Notes: a model not told the origin generated them from the sequence alone. Positions 27,523-38,216 are shown, numbered from the stretch's first letter. The stretch is 64,000 bases of DNA from an uncultured Verrucomicrobiota bacterium (GCA_903828255.1 CAIKLQ010000501.1:1-64000), one strand, 5' to 3'. Numbers and translations are program-made.

Positions 27523-29097
27523 TCAGAGATTGCGCGGTGGTGGGGGAAACGTCTCGTCCCAAGCTGCTACGACTTCGAAAGTTCTCAGGTTAATGTAATA
27601 TGCTCTGGCCCGCTCCACACATACTGTTGATAAAGCAATGATTCTGATCCACTGCCCGCTAACACTAGCGACGCTGCACCGACTAACTGAACAAAACTCA
27701 TTGGAGGCGAACACCTCCGGGGCAACCAACCAAGTTTGAGGTGCAAGCAGAATGCCTTCTTTTCCCGACTCAAGCGTGGCCAAAAGGATTCCGGCATCTT
27801 CCGAAATAATTATCAGGGATTGGTATTCAGGAGCGACTATCCAATCCCCATCCCAGCCCATCCAGCCACATTTCGTTTCCCCGGATCGAGGCAGCGACTC
27901 GGCAATGAAACGGGTCTGCGTGGAGCGCGGACTTGCGGACATGTCGAACGGTAACATGCGTTGGATTTGTCCAGTCGAGTCGAGTAGCGCCCACTTGCCA
28001 TCACGTTTCGCCCATGCCGTGCGCAATCGAACGTGTGGAAGGGTCAATATTTCATAGTCCGGCGGCAGCATCCATTTCCCACCAAAATCCATCCAACCCC
28101 AGCGCTCGTTTTCTTGAACAAGCACCAGCCCTAGCTCCTCATTGAGATCTGCGATCCGGTCAAACTTGGGAGGCATCACCCACTGTCCATCCCGGTTGAG
28201 AATCCCCGTTGGCCCAGCGTCACAACTTGCTATGCAGAGGCTTCCGCCCTGCTTGAACCAACCAGGAGGAAAACTGCCATTGATTTCGGGGCAGGCGACA
28301 TGTGTGCCGTCGCGCCTGACAATGTGCCATTGTCCCCGTCCGCCAAACGTTGTTCCAACGCGAATACGACTGTTCGGGGTGTCAATTGCTTCGTCGTATG
28401 CACGCCCTTCTTTGGCCCAGGCAATTTCGCCTGCGCGCCGAGGAGCCTCCCAAGATGCAAACCTTGGGGTGATTGCCCATGATCCGTCAGGTCGAAGAAG
28501 CCCCCACGAGCCCTTCCGGCATGCCCAGAAGAGAGCGGCTTCATTGTCGAACGGGGTAATTTCTTCGAATGTCGGCGTCACAACCCATTTTCCTGTCGCA
28601 TCAATCAATCCCCAATCAAGTTTCAAGCAAGCCGGTGCGAGTTTAGAAGTGGGATGGAATCGCTTTACCTCAGTGAACTGTCGCGGAATACGCCATTCAC
28701 CTTCCGGGTTAATAAAACCCACCCTAAAGCTGCTGCCGTCTTCCGCGCGCCGAGCTGCGGCCAACCCGGAAACCGGATCAAAGACGTCCAACCAGTCAAA
28801 GGATGGGGCGATGACCCACTGACCGGCGCGGTTGACGGCGCCGAACACCCTGCCTGTCTCCGGCATGTCCGTTTTTCCGTCCTCTTCGCCCTCGGTTGTA
28901 TTGAGGCTGGGAAAAATCGTCTCCGCTATAGCCAGTCCACTGGCGTCATCGAAGTCCGACAAGTGTAAGAATTGGGGTTCAATTACGATACGTCCGCAAC
29001 CATCTATCGCTCCCCATTTACCAGCACGAACAATTGGAAAACGCAAACCGCTCAAGTCCTCATTACAGACTTTGTTCGAGCTGATTTCCGTGTGCAT
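27523..29097 (-). CDS. WG-repeat protein
   Basis: Repeated KWGAIDGCGRIVIEPQF / GLIDATGKWVVTPTFEEI / SWGLLRPDGSWAITPRF units. Confidence 0.88.
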   Translation of the reverse strand: MHTEISSNKVCNEDLSGLRFPIVRAGKWGAIDGCGRIVIEPQFLHLSDFDDASGLAIAETIFPSLNTTEGEEDGKTDMPETGRVFGAVNRAGQWVIAPSFDWLDVFDPVSGLAAARRAEDGSSFRVGFINPEGEWRIPRQFTEVKRFHPTSKLAPACLKLDWGLIDATGKWVVTPTFEEITPFDNEAALFWACRKGSWGLLRPDGSWAITPRFASWEAPRRAGEIAWAKEGRAYDEAIDTPNSRIRVGTTFGGRGQWHIVRRDGTHVACPEINGSFPPGWFKQGGSLCIASCDAGPTGILNRDGQWVMPPKFDRIADLNEELGLVLVQENERWGWMDFGGKWMLPPDYEILTLPHVRLRTAWAKRDGKWALLDSTGQIQRMLPFDMSASPRSTQTRFIAESLPRSGETKCGWMGWDGDWIVAPEYQSLIIISEDAGILLATLESGKEGILLAPQTWLVAPEVFASNEFCSVSRCSVASVSGQWIRIIALSTVCVERARAYYINLRTFEVVAAWDETFPPPPRNL

Positions 29098-29144
29098 AGC
29101 GTTGATGTTGAGCAGGCAGTTTGCGCTGTCAATCGAATACCCGT

Positions 29145-30827
29145 TTAACCAGCTCGTAAACTCTTGTTTCCGCTTTTCCGTTTCCGCTCGCGCGCCGAAG
29201 GAATCTCAAGCTCTTTGCGGTAGTTCTCAATGGTCTTTCGCGACAGGATCAGGTCTTCCTCCTTTTCAATGGCCTTGGCGAGTTGCTCATCGCTCATCGG
29301 ATGCGCGCGGTCTTCATGGCGGATGAAATTCATGATCCATTCCTTCACGATGTCCGGCAGGTAACGCACTTCCTGACCATCGGTGTTGCTGGCTTTTTCT
29401 CCGGGTGAACACAGCAGTTTGAGCGGCTTTACCTCGCCGTTCGGCAGGCGAACAAACTTGTCCTGCACGGCGCGACTGACAGTTGATTCGGAAAGCGCCT
29501 GCCCACCGAATTCCTCAAGCTCAAGTTCCGCCCCTGCGTCCGCTGGGCTAAAACATTGAAGGTCAAAACCCTTGCCTGATTTCAAAAACGGTTTTTGCCG
29601 ATGGGCTAGGACGGTTGCCACGCGTAGAAGGGTCGTGCGGCGGTCCTCGCAGGCCCGGAGGAATTGCATCACATGCTCCTTACATTCCTCCTTTTGCTCC
29701 CGTTTGATCGTAAGCCCGACGATTTTGTCCTTTGCTTTCGCGCCCGCATCGCCCGGCAGATTCTTTGCCTCACGGAGTGATTCGAGTTGTTCCTTGAGGT
29801 CGTCAATATCCACAAGCAGCGTCTTGCTGATGGAGAGGTGCTCGTATCGGCTGCCGCAAAGTTCCACAGTGAAGCTCCCACCCGGCGACAGCGAAATGGC
29901 AATATCAGGACCGACTCCATCAGGTGATTGAAGGTGGTGATTCTGCCACGGCGTTACTTCCTCCTCGTGCTGGTCCACCGGATGCGGCACGGCTTTCAAC
30001 AGCCGTTGGAGTGTTTGGCGCACTTGCACTTCGTCAATCCCCAGGCGACCTGCAACCGTTTTCGATAACTCCAACGCCACGCACTCGCAGTCGGTTTGGG
30101 ACATCACGGAGCTTGCCCCGGCGGTGATTTCCCGCAACTCGCCCGCTTCGACAAGCCCGGCCATGCAGGAGGCGATGCGCCATTCTGGCGTTTCGTGGCG
30201 AGCGTGGCGTTCGAGAAGCAGCCGTCTGGCATCCCAGGCATTGCGGGCAGCGACACCGACCGGTTCGCAGTGCTGGATCAGAGCGAGAACTGCGGACAAA
30301 TCCGCAACTGCCACGCCGCAGGCTTTCGCACATTCATCCATCTCCTCGGTGAAAAATCCTCGGCTGTCCAGCGCCTCCACGATGAACGCCGCGATGCGAT
30401 GCCGATGTTCTGCCAAGCGGCTCTCTTTCAATTGAGCCATGATTCGCTCACGGAAATTCGCCGGCGCGGTGAGGTAATCTTCCGGCGTCCAGTCTCCGTC
30501 ACTTGATACTCGCGATGTCGCGCCTTCGCTCGCCTGACCAATTTCGCCAATGAAGTCCTTGGCCTCATTCTCGCGGTCGGAAGCGGCCGAATTTTCAGGC
30601 GAGGATTCCTCGGAAGCATCCTCGTTCGTCTCTGCATTGGCCTGCGCGTCCTGCTGCTCACCCTGCGTTGACGGAACAGCATCCACGAGGTTCTGTTCCT
30701 CCAGTGTTTCGGCCGCCGCGTCAACCTCTCGCTGCGTCATCTCCAACACCTTTAGACCCAGCACGAGTTTCTGGTTTAGGGCGAGCGTTTGCCGCTGCTT
30801 TTGGGTGTGGCGAAATCCGAGCGTCAT
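29145..30827 (-). CDS. rpoN: RNA polymerase sigma-54 factor
   Basis: Q-rich N-terminus (HTQKQRQTLALNQKLVLGLKVLEMTQ) and RpoN-box-like LSRKTIENYRKELEIPSARERKRKS at the C-terminus. Confidence 0.85.
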   Translation of the reverse strand: MTLGFRHTQKQRQTLALNQKLVLGLKVLEMTQREVDAAAETLEEQNLVDAVPSTQGEQQDAQANAETNEDASEESSPENSAASDRENEAKDFIGEIGQASEGATSRVSSDGDWTPEDYLTAPANFRERIMAQLKESRLAEHRHRIAAFIVEALDSRGFFTEEMDECAKACGVAVADLSAVLALIQHCEPVGVAARNAWDARRLLLERHARHETPEWRIASCMAGLVEAGELREITAGASSVMSQTDCECVALELSKTVAGRLGIDEVQVRQTLQRLLKAVPHPVDQHEEEVTPWQNHHLQSPDGVGPDIAISLSPGGSFTVELCGSRYEHLSISKTLLVDIDDLKEQLESLREAKNLPGDAGAKAKDKIVGLTIKREQKEECKEHVMQFLRACEDRRTTLLRVATVLAHRQKPFLKSGKGFDLQCFSPADAGAELELEEFGGQALSESTVSRAVQDKFVRLPNGEVKPLKLLCSPGEKASNTDGQEVRYLPDIVKEWIMNFIRHEDRAHPMSDEQLAKAIEKEEDLILSRKTIENYRKELEIPSARERKRKSGNKSLRAG

Positions 30828-30872
30828 ATTCGTTGGTCTTGGTTGTCGCGTTTTGGTTTCTGATTTTAAGAA

Positions 30873-31118
30873 GCGCGTTCTGTTGCCAGGTCGCGTGCAC
30901 CCCGAGGCCGAGTCAGGCATGTCGAATGTCATTTAGGAGTCGCCCATAGTGATTTCCTTTCTGTTGGTTTTGTTGGTGGCTTGGGTCATCGAGTGGACAC
31001 TTAGCGAGAGTAATGCCAACCGGGAAAATTGCTCCAAGCAGAGCGCAGCGCGGCCTCTACGGTCTGGGGATCTACCTGCGCGGCTACGCCCGGTAGCAAT
31101 TGCGTAATCGCTGCTACC
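30873..31118. repeat. duplicated leader/intergenic repeat, copy A (upstream of the sigma-54 gene)
   Basis: Shares GCGCGTTCTGTTGCCAGGTCGCGTG.ACCCCGAGGCCGAGTCAGGC, GAGTGGACACTTAGCGAGAG.GATGCCAACC-like and CTACGCCCGGTAGCA blocks with 34400-34644. Confidence 0.85.
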
Positions 31119-31121
31119 CGT

Positions 31122-31538
31122 TCAAGCGGATGTGTCCGGCCGAAATCCGATTGGTGCTCGCCATTGCTTTGGGGCGAGACGCTTCTCGACTGCTTTTGCC
31201 ATTGCCTGCATTTGAGCCTCGTTCAGCGTCGCCAGGGTTGCGCTCATTTCTGCGGCTGCGGCGCGGTCTCCGATGCTCTGGAGCATGTCTTTCACGTCGG
31301 CAATCAAAGCCCCAGCCAGCGGCGTCCAATTACCGTCCTTTTCTCGCAGCAATGGAGCGCGCCGAGTAACCTCGCGAACCCAGCCTTCGAGCAGCCAGTT
31401 CCACTTCTTTGCAAACAGTTCCGGGTTGTTTTCGGCTAGGTCGGCCAGATAATGCGTTCTCAGTTTTTTGCGCCGTTGGCGGCGGGCCTGAGATCTCGTG
31501 CTGGCAGGCGGTTGCTTTTCTGAGGCGGATTGTTTCAT
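31122..31538 (-). CDS. small basic protein, unknown
   Basis: Start MKQSASEKQPPASTRSQARRQRRKKLRTHYL; downstream of and partly co-transcribed with the VirD4-like gene; ORF could start further upstream. Confidence 0.5.
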   Translation of the reverse strand: MKQSASEKQPPASTRSQARRQRRKKLRTHYLADLAENNPELFAKKWNWLLEGWVREVTRRAPLLREKDGNWTPLAGALIADVKDMLQSIGDRAAAAEMSATLATLNEAQMQAMAKAVEKRLAPKQWRAPIGFRPDTSA

Positions 31539-31599
31539 CGCGGCTCCGGAATCTGAGTTTATTCTATTGGCCTGTGAATGGATGGCGAGGCGGATTTCC

Positions 31600-34152
31600 T
31601 CATTTGCGGTCTTCTTTCTTGGCTTCGTTGGCTCCCATTGTCTTGGCCCAATCACGGCGAGCGACAATTGCAGCCTCCACCTCGGCGACTGGGCGCGTGT
31701 GTGCTCGTTCACGCAACTCCCAAACGACTGGATTGACCCGCTTCTGACGACCGCCCCATTTCGCAGGCAGAGTGGCGAAGACGAACGGTCGGGTTGGCCC
31801 CCGTCCCGTCATGATCCGCGCCACGGCGTGATAATTGGGCAAACCTTGCAGGTCCAAAGCACCAAATTCCGGTTGGGTGTAAAGGCGAAGTTTTTCGGCA
31901 TCGGGGGCACCCACGCGAAAGGCAATCAAGCTGCCCACATTGCCGAGGACCGCCTCCATGACATTTTGCCGACCGGCGTTGGCGGTGAGCTGGCTTAGGT
32001 TCTGGTTTGCAAGGGTCAAGTGGAGGCCATACTTCCGCGCTTCGGCGAGCATGAATGCGGCCCCGTCGTTCACGAAGTTCTGGAACTCATCCACGTAAAG
32101 ATGAAAAGCGTGACGCTTATGTATGGGCACGTCAGCACGGCTCATGGCGACCGAAAAAATGCGCGAGAGAATAAAGGACCCTAGCAGTTGGGCATCGAAT
32201 TCACCCAGCAAACCTTTGGGAAGTTTGACCAGCAGAATCCCCTGGCGGTTCATAATGCCCCGGAAATCAATCGTGCTCTCGGCCTGACCCACAATCGGTC
32301 GAATGAGGGCATTGTAAGTAAATGAGTTCAGCTTGCAGGTGATGTAGGGGGCAATGTTGGCCAACGCGGCATCCCCTCCGGCCTTTTCGGCAATGTCCCT
32401 CCAAAAGCCGATGACGGTTGGGTTCTTGCAGCGCCCCAATAGAAACTGCCGATAAGCCCTGTTCTCAAAGACCAGCGACATCTCCATTATGGTTACGGCC
32501 GGCAGATCACTTTCCAAAAGGAGCAACAATGCGTTGCGGAAATACGTCTCGAACATCGGCCCGCCAGCCTGGCGCATGTCATACATCCGGTCGAAGGTCT
32601 TTAGCAGCTCGTTGACGGCGAAGTTGATCTGCCTGCCACGACCCGGGCCACTGCATTCGAGGATATTCAGGCCAGGAGCAAAATCTGACTGCCCGGGATT
32701 AAAAAGCACGACGTCCTTCGCTCTGCTCAACGGCAGGTTTTCAACAATCTGGTCATAGAGATCGCCATGCGGATCAATCAGGCACACGCCGCGTCCTTCG
32801 CGAATGTCCTGGCGTATCATGTTGGCCAGCAGCGTGGATTTTCCCGTGCCGGTAGCCCCCAACACATACACATGGCGGCTGCGCGCGGCCTGCTCAAGGT
32901 GAACACTCTGACGCCCTGTTTCGTTTATGGTGCCAAGGAGCAAACCACTTTGATCCAATTCGGGAGAACGTAGATTGTAATGACGACGAACTCTAACCCG
33001 TGAGAACGTCTCCAGCGTTGGAAACACAGGAGGCAAGGAAACACCGGCGGGCAGGCAGCCCTCAAGGTGCAGTTGTCTTGTGACATTCTCCGGCCTTGAA
33101 CCGGCGGGTTTTGCCGAGCCGTTTGTGATCTTGGCGGCAACCACGTTCACGGCGCTGCCGAGGACTTCGGCACCGATCACGGCAAGCAACGGCGCTAGGG
33201 CGGTCTCCTCGGCGACCGCCCTGCAATCAAGTTTTACACCTTGAGGTGATTCAACCCACCGCTTGAGTGTGGTTTCTACAGGGCCGGCGGCTGAGGCGTC
33301 CAAGTGCTGATCGGCAAGTTGGCGCTCAAGGGCCGATGGATGCCGCCTCACCCAGGTCAATGTGTCCGCCACTTGCTGTTGCTGCACGGAAGTCAGATCG
33401 AAACGCCTCAGCTTGACCGAGAGATGAATGCGGGCGGGACTGTTCGCGACGACATCAGCCACGGAGCTGAACGAACGGGTCAGCCTTGAAGGCCGGGGCA
33501 GACTGACGAGAAGGTTCCCCGCAGTCACGTCCGGCTGCGGTTGGGCGAAGCCCAATGAGGCGGTCTGTGGGACGTTGAGGAGAAGCGTCTGAGCTTCAAA
33601 TGAAACACCCTGAAGCGAGTTCCACACAGGGACTAATTGCTCTTCCGCATCTCCATTCTGGAATCGCATCGCCGGTTCACTTGCCAAAACCAAAAGGAGA
33701 TTCTGGCGCAACGATGCGGCTTTGCGAGCCGCTTCCTCTTCTGAATCAGCGTCCCGTATCCAGCCGTTGATTCGCCAGCAGAATTCGTGTCCGCCGCCGC
33801 CTCCGAAAACGAACTCCACCGAGGCATCACTAATCGTCTCATGGAGCATCTTGGACAGGAGGCGCGTGGAGCTTACCGAGGTTTCACTCGAACGCCCATT
33901 GGACACGCTGCACCCGTTCAGAGCGACTCCTGACAAGTTGAAGGGAACATTCGCGCCGAATCGTCCGGTTTCCCGGTTCTCGGCGACTACAAACCCTTCA
34001 TGTTGCTTCCGAAAGCGCCATTCCGTTCGGCTTTCCTCATTCGGAGCGGCCTCCGTAAATCTTGCCGGGATGGTTGGAACGCTCTCAGGAAGTTCTCGCG
34101 ACACAAGGGAGTCGGGCGGGCAACACGGCATCGTTTCAATAGTGGTTGTCAT
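31600..34152 (-). CDS. VirD4/TraD-like type IV coupling ATPase
   Basis: HVYVLGATGTGKSTLLANMI (Walker A), CLIDPHGDL, HLYVDEFQNFV (Walker B), LANQNLSQL. Confidence 0.82.
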   Translation of the reverse strand: MTTTIETMPCCPPDSLVSRELPESVPTIPARFTEAAPNEESRTEWRFRKQHEGFVVAENRETGRFGANVPFNLSGVALNGCSVSNGRSSETSVSSTRLLSKMLHETISDASVEFVFGGGGGHEFCWRINGWIRDADSEEEAARKAASLRQNLLLVLASEPAMRFQNGDAEEQLVPVWNSLQGVSFEAQTLLLNVPQTASLGFAQPQPDVTAGNLLVSLPRPSRLTRSFSSVADVVANSPARIHLSVKLRRFDLTSVQQQQVADTLTWVRRHPSALERQLADQHLDASAAGPVETTLKRWVESPQGVKLDCRAVAEETALAPLLAVIGAEVLGSAVNVVAAKITNGSAKPAGSRPENVTRQLHLEGCLPAGVSLPPVFPTLETFSRVRVRRHYNLRSPELDQSGLLLGTINETGRQSVHLEQAARSRHVYVLGATGTGKSTLLANMIRQDIREGRGVCLIDPHGDLYDQIVENLPLSRAKDVVLFNPGQSDFAPGLNILECSGPGRGRQINFAVNELLKTFDRMYDMRQAGGPMFETYFRNALLLLLESDLPAVTIMEMSLVFENRAYRQFLLGRCKNPTVIGFWRDIAEKAGGDAALANIAPYITCKLNSFTYNALIRPIVGQAESTIDFRGIMNRQGILLVKLPKGLLGEFDAQLLGSFILSRIFSVAMSRADVPIHKRHAFHLYVDEFQNFVNDGAAFMLAEARKYGLHLTLANQNLSQLTANAGRQNVMEAVLGNVGSLIAFRVGAPDAEKLRLYTQPEFGALDLQGLPNYHAVARIMTGRGPTRPFVFATLPAKWGGRQKRVNPVVWELRERAHTRPVAEVEAAIVARRDWAKTMGANEAKKEDRK

Positions 34153-34399
34153 GGGGAAAATGGTGGGTGAATCGTTTTGTTGAATTGAAGGGCTTGATAC
34201 AGGGAAGAACACACTCCACCTGTTCAAACGGGGCCACACAAGAAGGGGCACCCTTCAGACCAACACAAATGTGCTTACGGATTAAAAGGGGGTTAGCGGC
34301 GGTCGTTCCATTTGCGCAAACAACTGAACTCCGGTTCGAAATCGTATCCAAGAGTCTGAACGAGGAACGCCAATGAAATCGGCGCGAAGAATGTGAGAT

Positions 34400-34644
34400 G
34401 CGCGTTCTGTTGCCAGGTCGCGTGAACCCCGAGGCCGAGTCAGGCGTTGCGCGTTAATTATTAGTCGTTCATAAAGTTTTCCCTTCTGTTGGTTTGGTTG
34501 GAGGCTTGGAACACCGAGTGGACACTTAGCGAGAGCGATGCCAACCCGATAATTTGTTCGAGAGCGCCCTTCTGCGTCCATTTCGCGCACCAAATCTCTC
34601 GACCTCTGCTACGCCCGGTAGCAACCGTGTAATCGGCGCTATCC
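34400..34644. repeat. duplicated leader/intergenic repeat, copy B (upstream of the VirD4-like gene)
   Basis: See copy A at 30873-31118; same orientation. Confidence 0.85.
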
Positions 34645-34745
34645 ACCAAGCCCCATCAAGCAGACGAGAGTTGCTTCGCGCATGCCCAAGCCAAACCCAC
34701 GCGCCTTCAACAAGTGGCACAAGCGCCGCTTGAATTGATTCGTGC

Positions 34746-35633
34746 ATGAACACTCCAACCCGATCAGCCGAACCAACGATTCGTTGCATGGACTGCGGTC
34801 GCAAGAACGATGCGAGCGAAAGCGTCTGCGAGTTTTGTGGTGCGACACTTCGTTCGAGCCAATCATCGTTCGCCGAACCTCCCGGCGGCAACAGTGCTGG
34901 AGTGCGCCCCAGCCTGCCTCCGCCGCTTTTCTCGGCTAACGCCGTATCGCCAGTCTTCCCGTTCTCCGGGCCGTTGACCCGCTCCTCATCGGAGCTGGAG
35001 TCCATCTCCGCTAAAAACGAGGACCAGCGGGTTACGGGCGCGGAACTGAGCGGGCGCGTGATTGCCGCCGAGCCGGTCGTTCATGAGCAGCCCGATTTCG
35101 ACTGGTGCAAGCTCGTGACCCGCCTCCTCTGGTTTCTGTTGCTGGTCGTTTCGCCCTTCGTTCTGCTGCGCACGGTGCTCGTCCACTTGGGGGCATTGCC
35201 GGTTGTCTTCGCCGTCGTGGGATTCCTGTTCCTGCTCCGGTTTTTCAGTCCCACGAATATTATTTCGCTACTTCATCTTCACATGCTTTTGAATCCGCTT
35301 CGTCGTAACGAGGCCGAGCAAGTTCCCGTCCGCTACTTTCGCGTCCGTGATACTCAGGAGCGGGAGTGGGTTGTGCGGATGAAGGGACAGGTCAACGGTG
35401 GCAACATTGCGCCCGATGACTTGATTTCGGCCTGGGGCAGATGGCGCAGCGGCACGCTTTCCCTGACGCGCGCTTACAATCACCGAACGCAGAGCTACGC
35501 CTCCATCAGAAGTTCGCAATCGTGGATCATGCTCACGGTAACGGTGGGGGTGATCCTGTTCCTCGGCATATACTTCTACGATCCGCTCCACGCGATGTGG
35601 CAGATGATGCACCGGATGGGAGGTTCACAGTGA
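34746..35633 (+). CDS. zinc-ribbon membrane protein
   Basis: CMDCGRKNDASESVCEFCG zinc ribbon followed by three hydrophobic segments. Confidence 0.7.
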   Translation: MNTPTRSAEPTIRCMDCGRKNDASESVCEFCGATLRSSQSSFAEPPGGNSAGVRPSLPPPLFSANAVSPVFPFSGPLTRSSSELESISAKNEDQRVTGAELSGRVIAAEPVVHEQPDFDWCKLVTRLLWFLLLVVSPFVLLRTVLVHLGALPVVFAVVGFLFLLRFFSPTNIISLLHLHMLLNPLRRNEAEQVPVRYFRVRDTQEREWVVRMKGQVNGGNIAPDDLISAWGRWRSGTLSLTRAYNHRTQSYASIRSSQSWIMLTVTVGVILFLGIYFYDPLHAMWQMMHRMGGSQ

Positions 35634-38203
35634 CGTTACCCGAAAAAATCAGTGGATTGGAAGGTGGTCATTTGGACGGCACGGGACTGCCCCAATTCTC
35701 CATGGAGTATTTCTCCGGTTGGGGGTTCGTGCGCGTGCAAAGCCTCGCGCGCTTTTGGGATACGCCTGAGTCAGCGAGTCAGACATTGGAATCGGCGCAG
35801 GAGGCGTTCTATTCCGGCCTGCACGCGGCGCAATTACCGTGGGGTCTGCTGGTCCTCGGAGAGCCAACCCGCGTTTCGATCCATTTCGTGCTTCCCGGTG
35901 CGGGCAGTCGCTTGGCGTCCTGGAGCGGTGCGATTAAAGGTGCGCTTCCCGGATGCGAACTCGCCGACGATGTATCCAACCAGCAAATCTGTTCGCAGTT
36001 GGAGAAAATGCCGTTTGCCGTTGCCGTCACGGGGAATCCGTTTGTGGGAAATGTAGATGAAGGCTCGCAGCGAGTTGTTCGATCAGAAGGTGGGCGATTG
36101 GAGCGCGTGCTCTGCTCGTTGCGCGGTCGTGCATTCGCGTATCTGGTAGTCGCTCGCCCAGTGAAGCTGCCAGAAGTGGAGCGGACGCTGAACAACCTCA
36201 CCATTGAGGAGCGTGAAATCCGGTCGGCGTTCATGCGGAAAGGCTCATCCGAAGACGGCAACAATCCCCGCGCGCAGCACTACCTGGAACTGCTTCGGGT
36301 TTCGCGCGAAAATCATCTCGCCGGGCGGAATATCGGCATGTGGGATACCGGGGTTTATCTTCACACAGCGGATCAGAGCACTCTCATCGAGGGGAGTCGG
36401 GCGCTTCATGGGGTTCTGACGGGAGCACGAAACCAGCCTCAGCCCATCCGAGTGAATGTCTGCGAACGTCCCGCCCAAGGTCGGTTTGAGCCGGTTTTCA
36501 CCCGCTTGAATTCCAAGGAAGTCATGGTTTTGACATGCCTGCCGAAAGAGGAATTGCCGGGCTATGAAATTCGCCAGCGGGTGTCTTTTGGTGTTTCGCC
36601 AGTGCTGCATGGAGCGGGAGACGTGGTGGATGTCGGCGTCGTTCTCAAGGACAGCCAGCGGACAGGCAATTGGTTTTCCGTTCCGGTGAATGATTGGGCG
36701 CGGCACGCTCTGATCGCGGGTGTTTCCGGTTCGGGCAAGACGAACACCTGCAAATCCATCCTTTTTCAGTGCTGGCACGACCATTCCGTTCCATGGCTGG
36801 TGCTCGAACCCTCAATCAAGTCGGAGTATCGCACGCTGCTCAAGTCGAAGATTGGCGCGGATGTCCGCGTCTTCACACTTGGCGATGAAACAGCCGTGCC
36901 ATTCCGCCTGAACCCGTTGGAAGTCATGGCGGGCATCCATGTGCAAACGCACATTGATGCGTTGCTCGCGCTTTTCAACTCGGCCTTCGCCTGGGTTTCG
37001 CCAATGCCGGAAGTTCTTAACCTCGCCGTTCACCGACTCTACACAAACTTCGGCTGGGACTTAGCCACAGGCAGTCGTCACAAGACGGACGGTTCAGAGC
37101 AGCCGACTTTGCGGGATTTGTTGGCGGTCATTCCGGGGTTGGTCGGCGAACTCGGCTACAACGACGACATTTCCTCGACGATTCGCGCAGGCTTGCTCAC
37201 GCGACTTTCCAGTCTGTCGCTCGGTGCGAAAGGGCTGATGTTGAATTCCGGCCATTCCATTCCTTTCGACTACCTGCTCGCCAAGCCGACGATTCTTGAA
37301 ATGGCTACCATCGGCAACGAGGAGGAGAAAGCATTCCTGCTTGGGGCGGTTTTAGTGCGGCTCGCGCAATACCGCCAGCGCCAAGGAACGACGGATGGGA
37401 AATTACGTCACCTCCTGCTGATTGAAGAAGCTCATCGGCTGTTGTCCGCCGTGCCTTCACAGGTCGCGTCCGAAGTCGCCAATCCGCGCGGCAAGGCGGT
37501 AGAAACCTTTTGCCATCTGTTGGCGGAGTTGCGGGCGTTTGGGCAAGGCATTGTCGTCGCGGAACAAATCCCTGCGAAACTCGCGCCGGATGTTGTCAAG
37601 AACACGACGGTGAAGATTGTGCATCGGCTCGGTGCGAATGATGACCGCCGCCTGCTCGGTGGAACGATGAATCTCGATCCCTCCCAAGAGAAGTTCCTCT
37701 CCACGCTGCGTAATGGTCAGGCCGTAGCTTACACTGAAGGGCGTGAGACGGCCTTCCATATTGGAGTTCCCCACTTCGAGCATGGGCAGAACCCGCTTCC
37801 CGTTCCGACGAAGGAAGAAATTGTTGTTCACATGCGCTCACAGTTGCCAGAGATGCCGCCGATCACACATGCGCTACGCAAAAAGCACACAACTGCTACT
37901 GCTGATAACATTCCATCTTGTGCCGGCTGTCTACCCAGCTCTTGCACCATGCGGGGCGTAGTGCTGCAAAAGTTGGCGAAGTCTGGTTGGGAAGCGGAAT
38001 TCGAGGGATCAATTGAACGCGGCTGGAAGGGAATTTGGGAGTTTGGCATGTCCGCCGCTAAAACCCTCCCTGTGACGAATAAACCCAACTGCGCCTACTG
38101 TGTCCTGATGAACATCGCCGCATTGAACCGCTGGGATGATGAAACCGTGGAACGAATGCGGCGCAATCTCGCGGCGCTCCGAGACAACATGGCAATCTCC
38201 TGA
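35630..38203 (+). CDS. HerA/VirB4-like ATPase (DUF87-type)
   Basis: GTG start overlapping the upstream stop; AGVSGSGKTNTCKS, HLLLIEEAHRLL, QIPAKLAPDVVKNT. Confidence 0.8.
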   Translation: MTLPEKISGLEGGHLDGTGLPQFSMEYFSGWGFVRVQSLARFWDTPESASQTLESAQEAFYSGLHAAQLPWGLLVLGEPTRVSIHFVLPGAGSRLASWSGAIKGALPGCELADDVSNQQICSQLEKMPFAVAVTGNPFVGNVDEGSQRVVRSEGGRLERVLCSLRGRAFAYLVVARPVKLPEVERTLNNLTIEEREIRSAFMRKGSSEDGNNPRAQHYLELLRVSRENHLAGRNIGMWDTGVYLHTADQSTLIEGSRALHGVLTGARNQPQPIRVNVCERPAQGRFEPVFTRLNSKEVMVLTCLPKEELPGYEIRQRVSFGVSPVLHGAGDVVDVGVVLKDSQRTGNWFSVPVNDWARHALIAGVSGSGKTNTCKSILFQCWHDHSVPWLVLEPSIKSEYRTLLKSKIGADVRVFTLGDETAVPFRLNPLEVMAGIHVQTHIDALLALFNSAFAWVSPMPEVLNLAVHRLYTNFGWDLATGSRHKTDGSEQPTLRDLLAVIPGLVGELGYNDDISSTIRAGLLTRLSSLSLGAKGLMLNSGHSIPFDYLLAKPTILEMATIGNEEEKAFLLGAVLVRLAQYRQRQGTTDGKLRHLLLIEEAHRLLSAVPSQVASEVANPRGKAVETFCHLLAELRAFGQGIVVAEQIPAKLAPDVVKNTTVKIVHRLGANDDRRLLGGTMNLDPSQEKFLSTLRNGQAVAYTEGRETAFHIGVPHFEHGQNPLPVPTKEEIVVHMRSQLPEMPPITHALRKKHTTATADNIPSCAGCLPSSCTMRGVVLQKLAKSGWEAEFEGSIERGWKGIWEFGMSAAKTLPVTNKPNCAYCVLMNIAALNRWDDETVERMRRNLAALRDNMAIS

Positions 38204-38216
38204 ACCCGAAAAGCAC

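Noticed and set aside
27495-27525. tRNA T-arm-like GGGGGTTCAATTCC
   Set aside because: No matching acceptor, D or anticodon stems found around it.
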